The notes under the pieces were generated by a model. The model made no database searches. It worked only from the letters and a program-made list of their open reading frames with translations, and was not told the origin of the DNA. The position numbers and the translations under genes are program-made. A DNA stretch of 64,000 bases from Anarhynchus alexandrinus (taxonomy: Eukaryota; Chordata; Aves; Charadriiformes; Charadriidae), in contig VUYV01000179.1 of the NCBI GenBank assembly GCA_008711295.1, forward strand, positions 1,516,813 through 1,580,812, given 5' to 3'. Positions 38,623 to 52,200 of this stretch are shown here, piece after piece. Position 1 is the first letter of the stretch. The number at the start of each line of letters is the position of its first letter.

Positions 38623-39455
38623 TCAGACAAAGTGAAAATCAGCTGCTATCCCAAGAAACAGCCTCCTAAAAAGCAACATGAACTACTGGGTTAGGCCATC
38701 CTGTGCATCTTAGCTGTGTGAGGACACGTGCCCATTTTCAACCTTCTCCTGCAGGGCTTGACCATTTTCCCATGTTTCTTTAACCATTTGCTGACGTAAC
38801 CTACAAAGGTCTAGTTCTGACTAGTTGCTGCCCCAACTCATGGATGCTGTGACAACAGCAAAATTTGAGGCATAGACCCAGTGAGCAACAGAGGATTCCA
38901 GTGATTTTAATTCAGTATCTGTATATTCAATATTCTGTTTGGCACTAGGAACCCTAAAACTAGTTTTAATACAACTTCAAACACACGTAAGGAGTCGGTT
39001 TCTCTTATTTATCATGTTTTCAGTGGCAACCCAGAAGGTTGAACCCTCTGTGAGGAGACAAATTGCTGATCAGAGAAGAGGAGACGATAGAAAGTAGAGT
39101 GATACCTCTGGAGACTGCCAGTTTTTCCCTTAAAGTGGCCAGAGAGCAATGGTCAGGGTTTACACAACATGTTTACCACTGAATTGACTGAGTCCCAACC
39201 TGGAATCAAGGACTTGCTCTGCAAGGAAAGAGTAGCAAGAGGAGATTTACATTTAAATCCTTATGTCATAATCTGTTTTACCTATTTTTTTTTCATTTCA
39301 GAAGACCCTTAAGTGCTTAATTCATATTCTAATAAAAGTGGTTTTATTTGCTTTACAACCTTACTGATATTTGTGGGGGTTGTTCACAGTGAAGGAATAT
39401 GTCCAAGCAAGTCCCATTGCCAAGAGTTAAATGGTGAGAGTAAGGAGGTTTTGAC
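38623..39455. other. No gene seen
   Basis: Nothing recognised apart from a T-rich run near 39283-39296. Confidence 0.5.
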
Positions 39456-39691
39456 GTTGCTGTGCCAGTGGTCAAACACATGTCCCTCCCATCCAAAATC
39501 ATGCAATAANATTGCTATGCCAGTGGTCAAACACTGCCACAGGTACCCAAAGAACCTCCATCCTTGAAGATACTCAAAATGCAACTGGATAAGGCCCTGA
39601 GCAGCCAACTGTAAGTTTGAAGTTCACCCTGCTTTGAGCAGGTTGGACTAGAGAGCTCCAGATGTCCCTCCCATCCAAAATCATGCAATAA
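39456..39691. repeat. Duplicated blocks around a single N (possible misassembly)
   Basis: Two sequence blocks each occur twice. Block A, containing TGCCAGTGGTCAAACAC, lies at about 39457-39480 and 39511-39534. Block B, 29 bases beginning TGTCCCTCCC and ending GCAATAA, lies at 39481-39509 and, identically, at 39663-39691. The order is A, B, N (39510), A', about 130 bases of CR1, B'. A simple explanation is that a version lacking the CR1 body was joined through the N to the full version. A genuine duplication is the alternative. Confidence 0.75.
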
Positions 39692-39693
39692 TT
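39535..39693 (+). mobile_element. Old CR1 LINE 3' end (plus strand)
   Basis: CTCCATCCTTGAAGATACTC, a degenerate 'GGATAAGGCCCTGAGCAGCC' block and GCAGGTTGGACTAGAGAG follow the order of the CR1 ORF2 C-terminus and 3' UTR. The expected CCTTCCAACC end is degraded to CCCTCCCATCC, and the octamer tail is reduced to remnants (ATCATGCAATAA). It is clearly more diverged than the copy at 38408. Confidence 0.75.
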
Positions 39694-40602
39694 CAGTATG
39701 ACGTTGAGCACACCTTGCTTCAAAGACAAGCCATGTGCCAATTACCCTTTGAGAAGGACCTGAAATTGCCTGAGGTGCTGGTGAGTGGCTGTTTGTGGTG
39801 TCAGTGGGACAGCAGAGCAGAAAGCAGAGAGTGATTGACTGTGTACAGCCCAGATGTCAGAAAAGCTTTCCTGAAATGCTGTGGGGCAGGACAGTTGTCA
39901 TCACCTGCTCACTTTTGCAGCTCCCCTCCAGGTACAGGAGTGTGATAGGAAAAATTTCTACTGTGGGAGGGCACACAGAGCCAAAACACATTAATCAAAC
40001 CTCTAGAAAACACATTTTATCCAAGCACCTTGTCATCTTTGTGCTTCATTGCCCCAAGCCTGTTATTAATGTCACTTCCAGAATCCCATTAAAAATAGAC
40101 CTCTTCAGGGCCCGGCCTAGGTCTCTTCAGAGCTACATGTAGCATCAAGCATCCTTTTGAATGCTATATAAATATCCCTATCAGAGCGTGAATGAAAAGT
40201 TAATAAATTGAATATGTTGTCCTCTGTGTAACAGAAGGGGACTAAATGCAGCATCCATTTAAAGCAAATCATGATGAGTGATCTGAAAATATGCAACATT
40301 AAGCACAGTCATATTTTAAATAGCAAGAATCACTTTCACAGGACTAGAGAGGTTATAAACCATTTATGTTTGTATTCCAGGAGCCCTTACAAGGCTTTGT
40401 TTTGAAAGCTTTATATTAACTTGTAAAATCAGCTCAGAAAAAGACATTGCTCTCTCATTGTCACTACAATGGTGGCACCTACTTGTCTGCCCCTGGGCTT
40501 TGTTTTGTTTACAGTGAGAAACAACGGTCCCACATGCTTTCTGCTTTTCTTGCAGGCAGTGATTGGGGTGCAGACCTGCCAAATGGGAATGACAATAGCT
40601 CT
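39694..40602. other. No gene seen
   Basis: No recognisable exon or repeat. Sequence just upstream of the poly(A) structure at 40603 does not resemble a gene I know. Confidence 0.5.
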
Positions 40603-40653
40603 AATAAAAGTAAAAAGCTCTGGAAAAAAAAAAAAAAACAAAAAAAAACAAAC
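40603..40653 (+). other. AATAAA signal followed by A-rich tail
   Basis: AATAAA at 40603-40608 is followed 15 bases later by an A-rich run (40624-40653, broken by single C's). This spacing matches the 3' end of a polyadenylated transcript copied into DNA. The upstream 150 bases are not recognisable, no target duplication is evident, and processed pseudogenes are rare in birds. A chance arrangement remains possible. Confidence 0.35.
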
Positions 40654-41935
40654 AGGGGAATTTCCCTCTGACAAAGCAGGTCCTCATTCTGCCCCCAGTT
40701 CCTGCTCGTCTGTAATGCCTTGCCTTGAATCCCACGAATAAAGGCTTCTCAAGTGCTGTTTGATGTCAGCAAATTCTGGACACCTGCAGAAGGATTATTC
40801 AGTGACTCTGAACTTGCACATCTTTGGTATTTTTTTTAAATCAAGGTGTACTGAAAAAAGTGGCTCACGAAGAGCTGTGAAGCTGGCTATGTGTGATTAC
40901 TGCTAATGTTGTTTGGTCCTGGATTCTTAAAACTTTAACCAGCTGCAGGCTTTGCATCTTGTCTGTGCATCATTTGCAATTGATTCACGTGCTTTTGTAT
41001 CACCTTAGCAAATTTTAAGGCCAAGGTCAAAACTATTTTATTATCATTATGCTCAGTCTCCAATATCTTCCAAGTGTTCAGAGTTGTCATGGGAGAGAAG
41101 AGCGAAAACATTATTTTAAAAAGTTCATAAAATTGCTTAAGAAAACGAACACTAACATTTATTCTTCTTATCACAAAGTGTTTCTTTTTATCCACTGGTG
41201 TCCTGGAAGACAGGAAGAGGTTCCTGGAGGGGAGGTTGTCCTCACTAGGCACAGCTCGTGGAAGCCTTTTTAACTTCGCTATGTTGAAAACACCCAAACC
41301 CCTTCTAGCCAAAGTCAAAGCACACAAATCCACTTATTTTTTACTTTATCCTCTGTAGCAAACAGCATTAAAAATTGCATTAGTTCTATCACTTTTGTAG
41401 CTTTGCCTTCTGGAAATAATATTAAAAAACTCCAACCCCCATTCAGCTTTGCCTTTTATCAGTTGTATTAGTCTATTTGTTTATAACCAAAAACACCGCT
41501 TTAGTTGGCATTAAGGTTTTATGCCCATGTCTCCAGTAAGGCTGACATCAAGCCCAGGAAGGGTTTAGTGATGACCCAGGCTGGGGCAGATAAGGGGACA
41601 TGTGAAGGTTCTCTGCACTTGAATGATGTCCGTAAGCTGGCAGCCCTGGGACAAGGACACTGCCAGTGTCAGCATTTTCAAAGTGCCAGCCCTTGGAGCT
41701 GGCAGATCAAGTTAATCAGAAAGATTTGCAGAGTCCCATATCAGCAGGGAAACCCTCTGCAATATCACTGGCAAAAATATCTCCCACTCAGCACTGAGCT
41801 TCACACTGGCCAAGAGGAACTGTTCTTAAGGCCAAATTGTCTGATAACAAAAAATATACATGCAAGCAACTCAGGTTTGTTGATTCTGGAATATCACACT
41901 TGAAACCTCTTAGTTTCAAACTAACATTGTTGCAC
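40654..41935. other. No gene seen
   Basis: Two 132-codon frames (40935-41333 minus, 41505-41903 plus) are open but match no family I know. I do not call either a gene. Confidence 0.5.
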
Positions 41936-41995
41936 CCTCTTTTTTTCTTTTTCTTTTTTCTTGGGTTTTTTTTTTGTTTGTTTTTTTTTTTTTTA
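41936..41995. repeat. 60-bp T-rich pyrimidine tract
   Basis: Almost pure T with scattered C, G and GTTTG interruptions, ending TTTTAG. It looks like a strong splice-acceptor tract, but no exon-like frame follows, so it is called low complexity. Confidence 0.85.
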
Positions 41996-43072
41996 GTTGA
42001 GAAACCTTATATTTGGATTTGGTAGATGACTTAAGGCCTGAGAACTGCGTATTTACAGCATTTAAATCTCTGGGTCCAGCATGCTGGACTGACTGTCACC
42101 TTCCCTTTCCCAAACTAGTTCAGCTGGTAAGATGTGGCACTGAGGAAAGACAAAACTGAAGCAAAGAAACCTTTTCCTAGTGAGGAAGAAGTAGCATTTT
42201 AATTGGATCTTACACTGGTATCAGGGTTTTAAATGAAACTGGGCTGAGGCTGGAAGGAAGAAGAATGGACAACAGATTGATGGTGAACCAGCCTTAGAGC
42301 AGGGGCTCCATTATTTCCAAGAATATTCCCTGGAGAATTTCAAGTATTCCTAGGTTTTGTCCTATGCAAATGTTTATAAGCAAAAATTATCCACAAACTA
42401 GAAGCTCTGCCTTCAGCTCCCGATTCGGACATGCAGCCCAGGAAAAGCTCCACTGTATTATGCCCTGCTTACATACATGGGGACATCAGCTCTCTGCCCC
42501 AAAGTCGTTCACCTTGACTACGGACATCTTTTGCAATATAATACAGATACAGGTTGTCGTTCCAAGTTTGCTGTGCTGGTAGCAGCAAACCTGTCTACAG
42601 AGATGTAGACCCTAAAGTGCAATGTCTAATCATTCATTTTATCTGGTTGGCCTGCTCCACATCAGGCACTTCCGTGAGAGGAAAGGGAAATATTTCACAG
42701 CCCCAGAGACTCTTCTTTTTGCCCTGTAACTGCTGCAACACCAGGTGAGCTGAAGATCACGAAGCTTTCTGGCTTATGGATGAGTAGATATGCAGGCAGG
42801 ACACATCTGTTTAAGCTACTGAATGCTCTTGGGGCTTTGCTGAAGGCTGCATAGGAAAGATCAGAAAGGACGCAATAGTAGTACCACATTAAAGGAAAAC
42901 CTCTGTTTACTGAAATGTTAGCAGTGCATCAAAGTTCCCCAAAGCTACGCAGAGATACCTGTCACTGATGGACACATGCTACTGATGCACTCCAGGGAGG
43001 CCTAGTGTCGTGTCTTAAGTTGTGTCTATACCCAGAATGATGGAAAATATATTCAATGGACAGAATGGAGCT
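41996..43072. other. No gene seen
   Basis: No recognisable coding, RNA or repeat-family signal. Confidence 0.55.
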
Positions 43073-43115
43073 CTTTTTTTTCTTTCTTTCTTTCTTTCTT
43101 TCTTTTTTTTTTTTT
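43073..43115. repeat. (TTTC)n microsatellite with poly-T
   Basis: A T run, about seven TTTC units, then about 13 T's. It is a pure pyrimidine strand and likely length-variable. Confidence 0.92.
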
Positions 43116-46100
43116 GAAAGGTGAAAGATTGTTGTATGTCTTTGGGTCAGGTCCACATGATCCATGTAGATAGTCTCCATGGTATGACAGTGTACTGGGA
43201 AAAGTGAAAAGGTTCTTTTCCAGCCTTCCTCTTCCCCGTCTTTGAATCTCAACATCCAAATATCTTCCCATCCTCCCCTTTCCCCCTTAGATACACATCT
43301 TCTTCTGTATTTGACTACTACAGATATTATTTTTCAATCTTGCTTAGAATAAAATGCTTCAGTTCTTTCAGGCTTTCCTCATCGGACATGTGTTTTTAGG
43401 AACTACTCTATATCTTACAAAAGTAATTTTCTCAGAGATAAGGGATTTTGAATGTGTATTTTCTCTGTAGACTCCTAAATAGCAACACAGAGCATAACCT
43501 GTTAATACTTCTTTCCTTTCAGAAACTGTTCTGTATAATTAATGGTTCACCAGAGACCTTCCTAAGCTAGACATCCATCTGAGAAGAAATTGCTTATGAT
43601 TGCTACAGCATGAAATCCCAGAAAGCCACAAGAACAAAGAAAATTTCCTGGCTAATACTGTTTTCTCATGAGATCAAGCTTAGCTCTATTCTCTGAAACC
43701 ACTGAAAAGGCACTAAATTAAGCCTGAAAACTGAAGGGAGTGTATCTGGAAGTGACTGGAGGAGTAAAGGAAGAGGTAGTGCCAACGGGCTAGTCAACAG
43801 ATGCTTTTATGAAGAGTTACCACCTCTTAATTCATAGTGTATGGTCTACTTATTTAAGCTTCACAGTTCTACTGGGTTTTGAAATTTTTCATCTTTACTC
43901 ATAGCTAGCTGGATACTGAACATTATTATGGTGATCCTGACGTGCCTTCACTGTACTTGATTTCGAAAGGAGTTTCAAGAATCCACAAGGCACTTGGTCT
44001 GAAATGCAGAAAAGACCTCAGAAAGTCAAAAGCACTGCTTACTATTGTCTGGTTTTGCTTTACTGATCTTCCACTGTGTTCTTTTTACAGCTGAAAAGAG
44101 ACAGTAACTAAGTCTGTCTTTTTTATGTGTATTCTTTGCACTTACTTAAGGAAAGAAATGTTGTCAGCTACAACTTATCAGCTCTTTCTCCACTGCTCAC
44201 TTCTCAGACTGGTTCTTATTTCTTACCTCATTAACCTCTAACATTGAGATAAAAGGGCTTATTGATTTATTTTTTTATTTGTTTACAGGAGGTGAAAGGT
44301 TTTTGAACCTGTTTTTGTAATCTCTGTGGTAAAAAAAGAGAGATTAATATTAGCATCCCTATAAAAATCAGGTGATCTTCACAATGAAAAAAGACTCAGA
44401 TTAGCAGCATTTCTCTACAGTGGAAAAGTGTCAGACTGCTGACCCATCCACAGACCTGACAATGAGTCACTCTGTCTCAATGGGCAGAAGTCACAGAAAA
44501 TGGTATTGATTGACTTTAGTCATGATGCATAATGCATTAGTAAGAGTGTCATTAACATGCGTTGCTCCTGGACAGCACATCGGTTATTGCAGCAAGTGTT
44601 CGTGTAACCTTAGATTTTGTTGTTTCAGAGCCTGAAGTAGTTTAAGCCAATATATATTCCTTTCCGTTTGCAACAGGGCTAAGGACATGCTCACAAGCAT
44701 TCGCTATGGCCCAGATGAGGACAAGTGATCTATTAAACTGAAGTAATTTGAATGCTCATGGCCATAAATCCATGAAGTTAGGTTGGAAGAAAAACAACAA
44801 TTTTGAACTTTTGTATGCAGCACAAACACTCTGTCTTGACAAAGTGGAGTTAGGTGATTGCTGGGATGTCCATATACATATGTAACTCTTTTTGCACTCA
44901 TTTCAGGCAGAGAGCTGGAGTAATGCTCCCATGTTACTCCATTTAGTCGAGCCAGAGGAAGTTTCTCTACTGAAGAAGTCTGTAACATAAAGAGTCAGAG
45001 TCTACTACTGCAGCCCAAATTTATGTACTGAACTGAGAGGTACATGACTTTATTTACATTAAGCTTCCCTATACAATTACTGGAAGAAGTCAGGCGTCTC
45101 CAGAGACTTAGGTTTTAGAAGGGCTAAATCAATCACCTGCCAGAGGGGTGTTCAGTAGAGAGGAAAAAAAAAGGAGACCAGCTTCCAAATTAGGCAGCTG
45201 GTTTTGGATTTGGAAATATGAAGGTGGAAGATGCATCATTTTCCTTATTGGTTTGCCAGAGTAACTCATCACTCTGTAATGAGTTTCATAAATCCCCACA
45301 GAGCACTGAAGTGGTTAAAGACAGAGTACTCAAAGCAGGGAAAGGAAAAGTTTTTTTTTTCTCTTGTGGAATCAAGATATTGGGTCTTAATTGCCTTTAA
45401 ACTGAGAAGTGCAACTCATGAAAGTAATAAGAATCTCCTTGCTTCACAACAATCTTCTAGAGGGCCTGATTTTTCCCAATTTTCCCGAAAATGTGAGCAG
45501 AAGCAATCAAACGGACTTCTTCGAGACAAAGCATAGATGCAGTACATAACCTCCCTTTTCACCAGCTTTTTTCCAGCACACAGTGTCAGAGTTACAATGC
45601 TGCTGGTTAGGTAAGTCTGACAGTCGTGAAATGAAACCGCTGGATAACTGGGTAAGTAATAAAATAGAGACAGTGGCTCATGTAAAGGTAAGTCAGTAAG
45701 TATAATTGGCTTGAACAGTATTTATAAAAAGTCCTCTTTTGTCATCTTTGAGCCAAATTCCTCTCTGGCTCCAGTGCTAAACTCAAAGTCTCACAGATTT
45801 ATATGTAAAGCATATTTATTTTAATATTGCTAGAGAGACTTCAAGGAGACAGGGAACCAGTATTGCCTACCTGTGCCTCAGAGACTTTCTATTTTTCATC
45901 ACAAATACTTCATTTTCTTCTTTCGAATCCATGCCCAACATTACTACAATGATTCTGTTAAGGTTTCGCATTCCTGCTCAGGGAACTAGATTAAAAGACT
46001 ACAACTTTCAGACCAAAGAGAAGCGTTTTGAACTTGTATGTAGTACATAACACATGAAAAATAAGAAATACAATTTTGTGTCACTTTTTAACAGTTCAGA

Positions 46101-47434
46101 GTTTATGTGCTAGAAGAATTTCTTGAGTTTTCAAGCAATTTCACTAGCCTGCTGTCTGCTACAAATGCCCATCTGTGCTTCAAATAGGAAACAAAAGTAA
46201 TGAAGTGACAATACCAAATTTATGTCGTGCCATGCTAAGGAAAATCTTGACTTCACACAGTATCGCTGACTTAGCCCACAGTACCAGCAAAAGTAAGTTA
46301 AAAGAAGGTTAAACTTGTTTTTTAACTTGGACTTTCTTTTGGAATAGGAATGCAGCCTGTGGCAATTTGATGATCTGGTTCACTCATTTTCTTAAACCAA
46401 AATTTGTAACTTCCTTTATTTTACAAGTTGTAACTTGTGAATTTTTTTCAGCCATATGAGAGACTCATGCAGAAAAGACTGCATAGGATATAAAAGAAGA
46501 CAGTTCTTTGCATAAAAGTGAAACTCTTTCTTCCCAAGAAAATGTAAGCATTAAATCACATTTGCAAGAAGCATATGGAATAGATGAGGGTAGATTTTTT
46601 TAGTTGCTTGTGCACAAACACTATGACTTTGGTCTCGTGCCTCCATGGTCTTGTACAAAACCTTTCAACAAGATACATTCAAATGAGGATAGCAACAGAA
46701 TGACTGATCCCAATCACAAAATGTAAAAGAGCAGTGTTTATTTCTGCTCCCTCCCACTTAATAAGCAGGAGATTTCTGCAGCTACCATGTGCCCTCATGA
46801 TCCTCCAAAAGCTTCCCTGAAGAGACAGGGAATGAAGAGACAATGAAGACAACTGATGAGTGCTGCAGTATGCGATGACCTTAGAATATGATGGAGATCT
46901 GGAGTTAAGTGGAGATCTGGAGAGAGTTTATGCACAGTGGAAGATGAAGTCAAGAGCTAAATTTTTTGGATACACCTGTGTCCCATTTGCAGCAATTTGA
47001 TGCTGCAGCTACCAATGGGGAATTTCCTTCTGCCCTGCTGATTTTCCTAAAAAACAGCAAATGGATTTTCAGGTAATACCTACTGACCCAGCAGTGGGAC
47101 AGTGCATTGGCAAACACAGAAGCGGCCACCAAGACGCTGCTATTGGATCCCTACAGAGAAGGGACAGGACCTGTTAAACACTCATAGATCTGCAGTGTGA
47201 CACCAAACCTGCAGCTGTCATGAATCTGGCCACTGTGCATGAATAGGTCAGTCTCCTCTGTGAAGAAATATCTCACAGAAGACCACCAGTACAGAGGATA
47301 GGGCCACTGAGGAGGTTATTGCAATGTACTTTCAGGAGTCCTGCGTTGTTCCATGCACAGGACATCTGCTCCTCTCATTTATTAAAAGAGGACAGTCATA
47401 CAGAACTTATGCATGTCTTTTCCACTGCAGATAG
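43116..47434. other. No gene seen
   Basis: AT-rich sequence. The phrase TGGAGATCTGGAG occurs twice near 46892 and 46910. No exon or mobile element was recognised. Confidence 0.5.
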
Positions 47435-47474
47435 GAATTCCATACCAGAGCCATGAATTCAATACCGGAGCAAT
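47435..47474. repeat. 20-bp imperfect tandem duplication
   Basis: GAATTCCATACCAGAGCCAT (47435-47454) is followed directly by a copy with three substitutions (47455-47474). Confidence 0.75.
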
Positions 47475-49250
47475 AAACTGATAGATTTGCTACAAAATAT
47501 TTTAAATTCCAGTCAACCCTCAATCCAATTTAGTCTCGATCCTTAGCTAGAAACAAGACCTTATCCAAATGGATCAGCAATTTGTCTTTGTGATTCTGCC
47601 TAAATCTATGCTCTTAACAGTGTCTTTACTCACAAAAGACTGTGGAATTGGCCATGATCTATGCTGTCATGAAACAATGTGTTGAGGGGTCATTTTCAGG
47701 AATACGTTGCTCTTATGGAATTTACAGTGAGCTTATGTGACAGACAGAATAGATGTTGGCAGATGATAGCATGAGATCTTTAAAGCCTGTCAGCGAATTA
47801 TGCATTTTACCAGTCATTTTCTACTCTGAAGGATGTTCTGTGTGTCTGTCTAATTATAGCAAAACTGTACAGACTGTATCAAAACTGCCCACTATTATCC
47901 AAGCTGTGCCAGATATGGCTGACAAAACATGCACATCTCCTAATTAAGAACATTTTAAAACTGACTTATTTAAGTTAAGACACCCTCCCAACCTTCACTT
48001 TTTGACAACTTACTCTGAGATTTTTGTAGCAGGAAGACAAGGAAAGCAAGAATATTCTTAACTGTAGAGAGCACTAAAATAAGTCACAATGTGCAAACAG
48101 TTTGTCAGAATGAAAGTCTTTGGGAAGACAGATTGCAGGGTACAGCATAAAATAAAACTGTGTTGTTCTGAACATCTGAAGTACAGAATGTAACATGCTT
48201 TAAATACTTTGTTATTTTAAAGATCTCAAAATGTTTGGACACCTCAGGTGATAGCTTAATTCATTCATCCATTTAAGTTAATGGCATGTTTCTCCTGCTG
48301 AGTTCTTGTGTAAGTGAGCAGAACGCAACTTTGCTAATGGTACAGAAGGACTTCTAGCTTGGCTTTCCAAAACTGCAGGTATGATGGGAATAACGTAAAT
48401 GTAGGCAGCTATTTCATCTGGCTTCCTTTTCTAAATCGTGCAGTTCACTTTCATTTTGTGACTGCAAATGCACTTTGCGAGGTAGGCACTTTTTCAATTA
48501 CTTGCAATTTTGTTTTCTAGCCCTAGTTTGGAAGTCCTCATTTCCAATCAGCTCCAATTTGATGATGAAGAAGGACCAAATTCTGCTCCTAAGAGGACTT
48601 CAACTCAATCCCAGGTTACTTGTGTATGTTTTAATTCTCCAGGGCCATGCAAAATTTGTTGGCCAAAAACATAAAATAGATGGAAAACGGAGTTCTGCAG
48701 AGAACCTAAATGCAGATTTCATGTCTAAGAACTGATGAGAGGTCAAGGAAGAGGCTGTCACTCACCTCAAAAACCAAAATGTATTTAAAGATTCTATTGA
48801 ACACCAGAAATGTTTTTACAAACAGATCAAACATATTTCAGTGTCACTTCCAAGTCAGTTGTAAGAGAGATACAAAAATAACAAAACTCATGACCTGAGA
48901 ATAGCTCGTCTTTTCACAAGGCAGCGGAAGACATACCAAACTGAGATACTCTGAACAGCAACTTATGACAGAGCTGGAGTCCGATGGTAGAACTCAGCTC
49001 CTGCCTCACCCATGGGCGAGAAACCTTACAGCAGGGCTCTGGGAGAGGCTGTGCCTGAAGATGTCAACAACCGTCCCCAGAATTTGCTGCACCCTTGTAT
49101 GCTCGGATCAGTCCTTCCTGTCATTTGTGAACTCTTTGCAGTCAATGAAGTTTTGTTTAGTTTTAGAGTTGAGTTGAAAATAGTCAGCAGTGTAGTAAAA
49201 GTAGCTCTGCTACAGCAGGACTGACTGTCTAAAGCCACCTTCACCTTCAC
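47475..49250. other. No gene seen
   Basis: Nothing recognised. A GEKPY pentapeptide near 49014 is discussed under rejected items. Confidence 0.5.
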
Positions 49251-49295
49251 AAAGTGTCTTCTTTTTTTTTTTTTTGAGAGAGAGGGAGACACTTT
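49251..49295. repeat. Inverted repeat enclosing a T run and GA run
   Basis: AAAGTGTCT (49251-49259) pairs exactly with AGACACTTT (49287-49295). The 27-base interior holds about 15 T's followed by a GAGAGAGAGG run. It may be chance in low-complexity DNA. Confidence 0.6.
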
Positions 49296-52200
49296 TGAGC
49301 ATTGTGACAGAAGAACAAGGGATTGACTAGGATAACCACCCAATGAGTCCAAATGTTTTGGATCCAACACGAGATGCATGAAAGGAAAAGGAAATTCCTC
49401 TTGCTCCAAAGCAGGTATTTACACGAGCCAGTTGTTCCAGGATCCATTTGTCACCAGCAAAGGGAAAGAAGTGATTTCTGGCCTCAATTCCTGCATTATA
49501 TTGGCCACCAAAAAGCCTCTACAAACTGTGTGTCTATCTCATAAAGTCTTAGGAATTGGACAGTTCCCACCTGAAGAAAGAGAATGAATTTCTACAGCCA
49601 TGAACACAGGGTTTCAACCTCAGAAGACACAACACTACAATAGTGTGATGATAGGAACATGAAACACCACACCCCTCTTTCCAGGGTTCTTTATGACTGC
49701 AATAAAAAAAAAAGCTGTAAAATGTCTAATAAATAACTTGAGATTGATGGTTCAGTTGCAGGTGGGGTAGCTTATTATTGGACTGGTCTGGTACCGATGG
49801 CGGTTGCCACACTTAATGGTTTTGTTTACCATAAACCTGAAAACATCTTAAGAGGAGACACTGTGATGGTCAGGTCAGCTGCTACTCGCAAACATACCAT
49901 GTTAATGTATATTCACAGAAAAAACGGATGTCTAGTGATGCAATTAGCTGGTTTCACAATTTAATTTAGCCTGAAATCTCTCTTTCAAGGACTTTCTGAA
50001 AACATCTTTTTCCTTCTTGGGCAATCAACTCTGGTTAAGGCTCCTTACAGCAGAATGGCATGACATTTGTGAACAGTTTAGCCTACCTGCTTGGCAGGAA
50101 AATCAACATCGGAACAGAGTTCCTTGACTTACAGAGTTCATGGGACAAGCCTTCATCGGTGTTAATTATGTCAGATTTAACCAAGTAGAACTGGACTTCA
50201 CAACACTTGAAGACCAAATCTAGGCTCTGCTCAGTATAAAAGCTGCATTAGTATCTTTGATGATCAAGTGGGTTTTTTTACCTACCTTTCACAGTGGTCA
50301 CCGCATTTCTAAATATAAAGCACCAACAATGTGAGTATCAATAGATGGATTAGTGCAGTTTTGTAAAGCTCAAAAAAACATTTTTCAAACACTTGCTGAA
50401 ACTAGCTTGTGTCACAACTTACACTGCAGTTTATAATTCTGCTATTTTTAATATCAGTATAAAAACATTAAAATCACACAAGATTAAAACAGTCTGATCA
50501 AAGAGGCCAAAGGAAGTTTTCCTGGGCAGCCTCTGCGTCATAGGTGCTTTGAAAGTTAGTGTCTTGCAAAGAATAAGGTAATTGTCTATTTTAAGTGGCT
50601 GAGCAACATGGGATTTTTCATGGGTGGACAGCACAAAGACCACTGCAGACAGACAGACTCCCTGTAAATTTTAGACTGCCTTTTTTTTGGTAGAGAGACA
50701 TATCTATATTTGGGTCATCCAAATTTTTCCTATCTTGTGCAAAGTGTATTTTTGGGCTTATAAACCCCTAGCTATTGCAGAGGCCATCTGCCAAATGGAG
50801 AAGTGGCATGCTTTCCCCCAACACCAAAAGCTAATTCAAAGAATGATGCAGCAGCAAACCAATGGAACGTAACATGATGAACTCATCCAAAGATTTTCCT
50901 TCAAGAAAATGGTATTAATTTCAAAATCCCCAGTTGAAAGGACCTCAAATTAGATTTCTGGTTAAGGTTTTCAGTGCTGAAGGAGATTAATATGGGCTTC
51001 AAACAAGCACTCAGCAGAAACATTTAGAATGAAAATCTCCAGGCTTCTATCCATTGTCTTCCAGAACTCATTTCAGCAAGAGAGAAAATGTCAATTTGAG
51101 ATGTTTTGCTGAAAGGCAGTTGTCCAGCTTCAGGCCTGTTAGTACCTCACTGGCCCTGCAGGTTCATTTTTCAGCTCTTAAATACGTTGAAATCTGAGTA
51201 CAGACAACATGAAACAGGTTCCTATAGTAAACTGTTATTGTGAATGAAAGTAAAGGTCGAAGAAATATTTCAATTTTAAAAACTACAAAGCCAAAGTTTA
51301 TAGTGATACACAAGCAGAATTCGGAATGAGCATTGCTTAGCAATGAGAAAAGCGATTTTTTAAAGAAAAATTCACATAAATGTATATTTTTGTGATAACC
51401 CTATAATACTAATTAAAGTAAATTTAGTAAATCCTGAACTGAGTACTCTCCAAAAGTTTGTGACCAATAATGTTTTTTCATTGTATTTTCCAGGCTCTTG
51501 ATCTGTAAAAACTGGGTATGTCTGACAAGGAAATAATCTAAGAAGAACAAGGTTAAAGGAATTTCATTTGCAAAAAGGTTACAGTGGCGGGGGGGAGAGG
51601 GGAACTGTGAAAATTCAAAACCCTTTTGATCACCTTTTGACCTGGAAATCAGTATTAAAGCAATTCAGAAGCTTTGATGAAAACCACTTGGAAATCTAGG
51701 TGAAGAAATATTCAATTTCTGAGATGGATCAAAATCCATCTCAATTAAAATGAGTGAAAACATGACTTCATGAAAAAAACCCTGCCTCATTCAAAGACTG
51801 GCATGTTGTTTTAGTCATTATTTTTGTTTTGTTTTCAGTACTGTATTGAGTGAACCTGATGTTTGGGAAGAGTGAGAATAGGTGGGAGACACTGAGACTC
51901 TTTTTGTAAAACGCGGTGATTTCTAGTCACAGACCACGCAGTAGCAGAACTGCAAATACTGCTATTTCACCTTATGAAGTTTATCTGAATCCCTGAAGAT
52001 GGCAAGTCTTACTGTCTAATGTGGTAAATTACAAAAAACACTTTCTTCATTATCATTCTTTGTTCATACCTTAAGTAATAAAAGGCAAAATGAACTTTAT
52101 GTAGTCTTGAACACTGTGAGAGGATATTTAAGATGGTCCTTACTGGAGGAGGCATATCTCAAGTTCTCCTTGCCTTGCTGTTTTCTGATGAAGATGCAAT

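Noticed and set aside
49012..49224. GEKPY peptide suggesting a C2H2 zinc-finger linker
   Set aside because: The C-x2-C and H-x3-H pairs expected around a linker are absent on either side, so the pentapeptide is coincidental.
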